Assembly (NCBI RefSeq): GCF_022430545.2
Contig: NZ_CP092488.2
Span: forward strand, 930,001 to 994,000
Length of the DNA: 64,000 bases
Direction of reading: 5' to 3'
From: Mycobacterium paraterrae
GTDB lineage: Bacteria > Actinomycetota > Actinomycetes > Mycobacteriales > Mycobacteriaceae
Shown here: positions 59,763 to 64,000 of the stretch, in pieces
How positions within the stretch are numbered: the stretch's first letter is position 1
Layout: each line of letters begins with the position of its first letter
Made by a program: the position numbers and the translations under genes
Notes under the pieces: model-generated
Databases searched by the model: none
What the model saw: the letters and a program-made list of their open reading frames with translations, nothing else
What the model was told of the DNA's origin: nothing

Positions 59763-60737
59763 ATGCCGACCGCGACAGTGCCCGCGCTGCGGGCCGGCGA
59801 AACAACTGACAAACCGGCGCGGGTGGGCGACCGACTCTTCAAGTCGGCCGCTGCCCTAGCCGCTTCCACGATCACCATCGTGATCGGGCTGATCGCCATA
59901 TTCCTTCTGGTGCAGGCGATCCCGTCACTGCTCGCCAATCACGCCAACTTCTTCACCAGCGCGCAGTTCACCACCACCAGCGGCGCCAACCTCGCATTCG
60001 GCATCCGCGACCTGTTCATGGTGACGCTGCTGAGTTCGTTGTGGGCGATGGCGCTGGCAGTGCCGATCGCGATCGGGATCGCGGTGTTCCTGACGCAGTA
60101 CGCACCGCCGCGATTGGCTCGGCCCTTCAGCGCAATCGTCGACCTGTTGGCCGCGGTGCCGTCAATTGTGTTCGGGCTCTGGGGAATTTTCGTTCTGGCG
60201 CCACAACTCGCGCCGGTCGAGACGCTGCTCAACCACAGCCTCGGCTGGATTTTTCTGTTCAAAGCCGGTGACGTGTCGCTGGCCGGGGGCGGCAACATCT
60301 TCACTGCGGGCGTCGTGCTGGCGGTGATGGTTCTGCCGATCATCACCTCGGTGTCGCGGGAGGTGTTCCGGCAGACCCCGAGCAGCCACACCGAAGCCGC
60401 GCAGGCGCTGGGCGCGACGAAGTGGGAGGTGGTACGGATGGCCGTGCTGCCCTACGGCCGCAAAGGCGCAGTCGCGGCCTCCATGCTCGGCCTGGGACGA
60501 GCACTGGGCGAGACGGTCGCGGTGCTGATCATCCTGCGAGCGTCCGCCTCCGCGGGCCATTGGTCGCTGTTCGACGGCGGCTACACCTTCGCATCCAAGA
60601 TCGCGTCCGCGGCAAGCGAATTCAGCGATCCGCTGCCCACCGGCGCCTACATCGCGGCGGGCTTCGTGCTGTTCGTGCTGACCTTCATCGTCAACGCCGC
60701 GGCCCGCGCGATCGTCGGGCGGGCGGTCAAGGCATGA
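59763..60737 (+). CDS. pstC2: Phosphate ABC transporter permease PstC
   Basis: 324 residues, inner-membrane permease with about six membrane segments (first at roughly 30-50). It carries the binding-protein-dependent transport signature EAAQALGATKWEVVRMAVLPYGRKG, which contacts the PstB ATPase. It begins 11 bp after pstS. Named by synteny with Rv0929. Confidence 0.93.
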   Translation: MPTATVPALRAGETTDKPARVGDRLFKSAAALAASTITIVIGLIAIFLLVQAIPSLLANHANFFTSAQFTTTSGANLAFGIRDLFMVTLLSSLWAMALAVPIAIGIAVFLTQYAPPRLARPFSAIVDLLAAVPSIVFGLWGIFVLAPQLAPVETLLNHSLGWIFLFKAGDVSLAGGGNIFTAGVVLAVMVLPIITSVSREVFRQTPSSHTEAAQALGATKWEVVRMAVLPYGRKGAVAASMLGLGRALGETVAVLIILRASASAGHWSLFDGGYTFASKIASAASEFSDPLPTGAYIAAGFVLFVLTFIVNAAARAIVGRAVKA

Positions 60738-60801
60738 GCACCCGCGCCGGCGACCCGAACCGGCGCCGCATGAGCGGCGCCAAGGACGAAGAGCGGCGCA
60801 T

Positions 60802-61707
60802 ATGAACACCCCCGCCATCGACCGCCCCATCAAAGCCATCTCGGTTCATCCGATCAGCCTCGGTCGGCGAATCAAAAACAACATCGCCGCGGCGTTTTTC
60901 GCGCTGTCGTTCGCGATCGCGTTGGTGCCACTGGTGTGGGTGCTGTGGATCGTGATTCAGCGCGGCTCCTACGCCATCGTGCAACCAGGTTGGTGGAGCC
61001 ACTCACTGCGCGGTGTGCTTCCCGAACATTTCGCCGGCGGCGTCTATCACGCCTTGTACGGCACGGTGATTCAGGCCGCGGTTGCGGCGCTCATCGCCAT
61101 ACCGCTGGGCTTCATGACCGCGGTGTACCTGGCGGAATACGGGTCCGGACGGCTGGCCCGATTCACCACCTTCATGGTCGACGTGCTGGCCGGGCTGCCT
61201 TCGATCGTGGCGGCGCTGTTCATCTTCAGTCTGTGGATCGCCACCATCGGATTTCCGCAGAGCGCCTTCGCGGTATCGCTCGCCCTGGTCTTGCTGATGT
61301 TGCCGGTCGTGGTGCGATCCACCGAGGAGATGCTCCGACTGGTGCCGCAGGATCTCCGAGAAGCGAGCTACGCGTTGGGAATTCCGAAATGGAAGACGAT
61401 CATGCGGATCGTCGTCCCGATCGCGCTGCCGGGCATGATCACCGGCATCCTGCTCGCCATTGCCCGGGTGATGGGCGAAACGGCGCCGGTGCTGGTACTG
61501 GTCGGCTACAGCCGATCGATCAACTTCGACATCTTCAACGGCAACATGGCCTCGCTTCCGCTGCTGATCTATTCCGAGCTCAACAATCCCGAACGCGCCG
61601 GCTTCCTCAGGGTGTGGGGTGCGGCGCTGACGTTGATCATCGTCGTGGCAGTGGTGTATCTGGTTGCCGCAGTGGCCAATCGGCTGATCGAGTGGCGCCG
61701 CCGCTGA
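60802..61707 (+). CDS. pstA1: Phosphate ABC transporter permease PstA
   Basis: 301 residues, partner permease of PstC with six predicted membrane segments. The ATPase-contact loop is EASYALGIPKWKTIMRIVVPIALPG, and GLPSIVAALFIFSLW is typical. It starts ATG 60802 after a 64-bp gap rich in GCGGCGC repeats. The PstB ATPase gene is not in the window. Named by synteny with Rv0930. Confidence 0.93.
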   Translation: MNTPAIDRPIKAISVHPISLGRRIKNNIAAAFFALSFAIALVPLVWVLWIVIQRGSYAIVQPGWWSHSLRGVLPEHFAGGVYHALYGTVIQAAVAALIAIPLGFMTAVYLAEYGSGRLARFTTFMVDVLAGLPSIVAALFIFSLWIATIGFPQSAFAVSLALVLLMLPVVVRSTEEMLRLVPQDLREASYALGIPKWKTIMRIVVPIALPGMITGILLAIARVMGETAPVLVLVGYSRSINFDIFNGNMASLPLLIYSELNNPERAGFLRVWGAALTLIIVVAVVYLVAAVANRLIEWRRR

Positions 61708-61713
61708 GTCGCC

Positions 61714-61727
61714 CGGCAATTGTGCCG
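61714..61727. terminator. Weak candidate terminator hairpin
   Basis: CGGCA-ATTG-TGCCG, a 5-bp stem with a 4-base loop between the convergent pstA and pknD stops. Short and without a U-run, so uncertain. Confidence 0.3.
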
Positions 61728-61729
61728 AG

Positions 61730-63643
61730 TCAGGAGCAGCCGGCTACCCGGAGCTCGGCCACCCGGTCGTTACCGCGATCGGCGACGTAGACATTGTTGT
61801 CCTTATCCAGCGCCAACTGCAGCGGAGTGTTGAGGCCGTCCAAAGGCAACGCGGTGGGAGCGCTGGAATCCGGGGGCAGCTTGAGCACCCTGTTGTTGTC
61901 GTGCTCGCTGACGTAGACGTTTCCGACAGGGTCCACGACGACCCCCCATGGCACGCTGAGTCCGGTGAACGGCAACACCGTTTGCTCTTCTGCTCCGGCC
62001 GCCAACCGCAGGACCCGGTTGTTGTCGGAATCGGTGACATAGACGTTGCCGCGTTGGTCTACCGCGACACCGTCGGGGTTGTTCAGGCCAGTGAACGGCA
62101 GGACCGTGGGGGTGTTGGTGCCGGCCGGCAATTTCACCACTCGGTCGTTACCGCGATCGGCGACGTACACGCTTCCGGCGCTGTCCACCGCCACGCCTTC
62201 GGGGTAGCTGAGGCCGCTGAACGGCAACTGGGTCTGGTTGTTCGAGCCAGCGGCCATCGAGACGACCCGGTGGTTGAAGTCGGTGACATACACCGTTCCC
62301 GCCGAGTCGACGGCCACCGCCTGCGGCTGATAGAGCCCGGTGAACGGCAGCACGGTCGGGGTCTCCGAGCCCGGGGCGAGCTTCACTACGCGGCCGTACA
62401 TGCCTTGATTGGTGACGTACACCGCGCCCGCGGAGTCGACCGCGACCCCGCCGGGCGACAGCCTGAAGTTGAGGCCGTTGAACGGCAGGACGTTCTGTCC
62501 GCAGGACTGGCCGGGCGTTCCATTGTGTGGGCGCACCACATAGCCGAACACCGCGACGACGAGAACCGCGACAGCACCAAGGATCAGCCAGAGCTTGCGT
62601 CGATCGCGTCGCCGCGGAGACGGGGCACTGAAATCGGGATGCGAGCTGGACGCCGCGACCGCATTCGGCGATGGACGATAGCTCCAGCCACCGGAGCCGA
62701 CGGGTGGCGCCGAACCGCCACGGCTGACCGCCGGACGAATCATGGTGTGCGCATTGGCCGCATCCTCGGTGTGCTGCAGCATGCTCTCGGACTGGTGCTG
62801 CTCGGGTGCGGTCAGCGCATGCAGAGCGGCGCTGGCGAGCTCGCCGGCGCTGCGGTAGCGGTCCTCGGGCTTCTTGGCCATGCCCTTGGCCACCACCTCA
62901 TCCAGCGCCGCCGGCACCCGGCCGGGCCGCAGTTGGCTGGGCCGTGGGGCGGGCTCCAGCAAATGCGCGTGGACCAGTCGTTCGATGCTGTCGGCGCGAT
63001 ACGGCGGCGTGCCGGTGAGGCATTCGCCGAGCACACAGGCCAGCGAGTAGATGTCGGACTGATAGGTGACCTCGTTGCCGCTGAACCGCTCCGGGGCCAT
63101 GTAGTTGTAGGTCCCCATCGCCATCCCGGCCTGGGTGAGCCCGGGATCGGTTGCGGCGCGGGCAATCCCGAAGTCCACCAGGTACACGAAGTCGTCACCG
63201 GTGAGCAAGATGTTCTCGGGTTTCACGTCACGGTGCAAGATGCCGTTGGCGTGCGCGGCGTCGAGCGCGGAGGCGACCTGGCGCACAATCGCCACCGCTC
63301 GGGGTGGGCTCATCGGTCCGGTCCGCTTCAGCACCGCGGCAAGGCTGGATCCATCGATCAGCCGCATATCCAAGTACAGCTGGTCATTGATTTCGCCGTA
63401 GTCGTGGATCGGCACCACATGCGGTTCGGTCAATCGGCCCGCGGCGCCGGCCTCGCGTTGCATCCTGGCCCGGAACAGCGGGTCGTCGGAGAACTGCGGC
63501 GAGATCAGCTTGAGCGCGACGATCCGCCCCTTGCGGGTGTCCTCGGCTTCGTAGACCTCGCCCATGCCGCCGCGTCCCAGCAGGCGGGTGAGGCGATACG
63601 GCCCGAACCAGGATCCGACGCGGGTGTAACCGGTGCTTGTCAT
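61730..63643 (-). CDS. pknD: Serine/threonine protein kinase PknD with NHL beta-propeller
   Basis: 637 residues from ATG 63643 (overlapping the pstS2 stop, ATGA); the longer frame upstream lies within pstS2. The cytoplasmic kinase domain covers about 10-280: G-loop LLGRGGMGEVY, Lys45, H137-R-D139, DFG 157-159. A linker follows, then one membrane segment at about 351-370. An extracellular six-blade-type NHL propeller (VAVDSAGxVYVTD repeats, 385-637) probably senses an outside signal. It matches Rv0931c in architecture and position. Confidence 0.95.
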   Translation of the reverse strand: MTSTGYTRVGSWFGPYRLTRLLGRGGMGEVYEAEDTRKGRIVALKLISPQFSDDPLFRARMQREAGAAGRLTEPHVVPIHDYGEINDQLYLDMRLIDGSSLAAVLKRTGPMSPPRAVAIVRQVASALDAAHANGILHRDVKPENILLTGDDFVYLVDFGIARAATDPGLTQAGMAMGTYNYMAPERFSGNEVTYQSDIYSLACVLGECLTGTPPYRADSIERLVHAHLLEPAPRPSQLRPGRVPAALDEVVAKGMAKKPEDRYRSAGELASAALHALTAPEQHQSESMLQHTEDAANAHTMIRPAVSRGGSAPPVGSGGWSYRPSPNAVAASSSHPDFSAPSPRRRDRRKLWLILGAVAVLVVAVFGYVVRPHNGTPGQSCGQNVLPFNGLNFRLSPGGVAVDSAGAVYVTNQGMYGRVVKLAPGSETPTVLPFTGLYQPQAVAVDSAGTVYVTDFNHRVVSMAAGSNNQTQLPFSGLSYPEGVAVDSAGSVYVADRGNDRVVKLPAGTNTPTVLPFTGLNNPDGVAVDQRGNVYVTDSDNNRVLRLAAGAEEQTVLPFTGLSVPWGVVVDPVGNVYVSEHDNNRVLKLPPDSSAPTALPLDGLNTPLQLALDKDNNVYVADRGNDRVAELRVAGCS

Positions 63644-64000
63644 GAGATTCCGTTCACCGCCGCGGACAATTTCGACTGGAAAGAGCTGGGAATCGGGATG
63701 TAACCGTATTGGTCTAGCCCGTCCTGGCCGGCCCCGATTGTGGCTTGCATGAACGCCTTGACCGCCGCGCCGGTCGCCGCGTCGGGATATTTCGAACACA
63801 CGATCTCGTAGGTCGCGAGCACGATCGGGTAGGCGCCGGCCTGTGACGGCTTGTAAAACGACGAGGTGTCGACCACCAGATCGTTGCCCTGGCCGGCGAA
63901 CTTGGCACCGGCGATGGTCTTGGCGACCGAGTCGGTGGTGATGGTCACCGGACTGGGACCGGCCGACGTCACGATCTGCGCCATGCTCAGCTGATGGCCG
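63640..64000 (-). CDS. pstS2: Phosphate-binding protein PstS (partial, N-terminus outside window)
   Basis: The last 119 codons of a PstS protein, open to the window edge. It aligns with the C-terminus of the PstS at 58627: QIVTSAGPSPVTITTDSVAKTIAGAK, SFYKPSQAGAYPIVLATYEIVCSKYPD and GYIPIPSSFQSKLSAAVNGIS. The in-frame ATG at 63984 is internal, since the frame continues upstream with matching sequence. By synteny it is PstS2 (Rv0932c). Confidence 0.88.
   Translation of the reverse strand, partial: GHQLSMAQIVTSAGPSPVTITTDSVAKTIAGAKFAGQGNDLVVDTSSFYKPSQAGAYPIVLATYEIVCSKYPDAATGAAVKAFMQATIGAGQDGLDQYGYIPIPSSFQSKLSAAVNGIS

Noticed and set aside
60738..60801. GC-rich GCGGCGC repeats between pstC and pstA
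   Set aside because: Too short and low in complexity to call as a regulatory element.
1..64000. tRNA, rRNA, CRISPR arrays, transposases, phage integrases
   Set aside because: None recognised on either strand; the gene content and codon use look uniform throughout.

Overview
The window is high-GC DNA from a mycobacterium, most likely a non-tuberculous species. The evidence is an mce/yrbE import operon, mycofactocin-type dehydrogenases, many P450/ferredoxin pairs, FadE-type acyl-CoA dehydrogenases, and a pstS-pstC-pstA / pknD-pstS block. That last block has the gene order I know from M. tuberculosis Rv0928-Rv0932c. No rRNA, tRNA, CRISPR array or insertion sequence was recognised.

Layout. (1) 1-6097, minus strand: yrbEA-yrbEB-mceA-mceB-mceC-mceD, the last cut by the window edge. 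It lies downstream of a CoA-transferase and an aldehyde dehydrogenase (6247-8972). (2) 9199-12882, plus: two SDRs, ferredoxin, P450, small secreted protein. (3) 12885-15057, minus: an acyl-CoA dehydrogenase (ACAD) pair. (4) 15380-18954, plus: two amidohydrolases, a Rieske ferredoxin, an alpha/beta hydrolase. (5) 19473-26669, plus: a NuoF-like flavoprotein, ferredoxin, a DUF35-thiolase fusion, alpha/beta hydrolase, two 3-hydroxyisobutyrate-dehydrogenase-like proteins, P450, ferredoxin. (6) 27238-29006, minus: P450, ferredoxin, DUF1330. (7) 29108-30216, minus: TetR regulator and an uncharacterised protein. (8) 30309-37929, minus: a seven-gene beta-oxidation-like operon. (9) 38260-44034, plus: AhpD-like protein, Rieske oxygenase, accessory protein, amidohydrolase, SnoaL-like protein, ACAD pair. 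(10) 44183-47677: an ACAD divergent from a TetR regulator, then a P450, followed by a mycofactocin-type SDR to 48546. (11) 48572-58390, minus: a nine-gene run with SDR, TetR, ferredoxin, P450, amidohydrolase, two M24-fold proteins, a double CoA-transferase and an SDR. (12) 58627-64000: the conserved phosphate-uptake and PknD locus.

From about 6 to 58 kb this reads as one large catabolic supercluster beside an Mce lipid importer. I infer import of a hydrophobic substrate, oxygenation by five P450s and a Rieske oxygenase, alcohol and aldehyde oxidation, CoA activation by transferases, and side-chain or ring shortening by ACADs, hydratase, thiolase and a retro-aldolase-like thiolase. A terpenoid or steroid-like substrate would fit, but the sequence does not identify it.

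The strongest new signal is a dispersed palindrome, GAGAATNNNATTCTC. It occurs at eight intergenic places, four of them perfect, next to most of the catabolic transcription units. One perfect copy lies between a tetR gene (45473) and an ACAD gene, which suggests a single regulon. Two further TetR regulators each have their own candidate operators.
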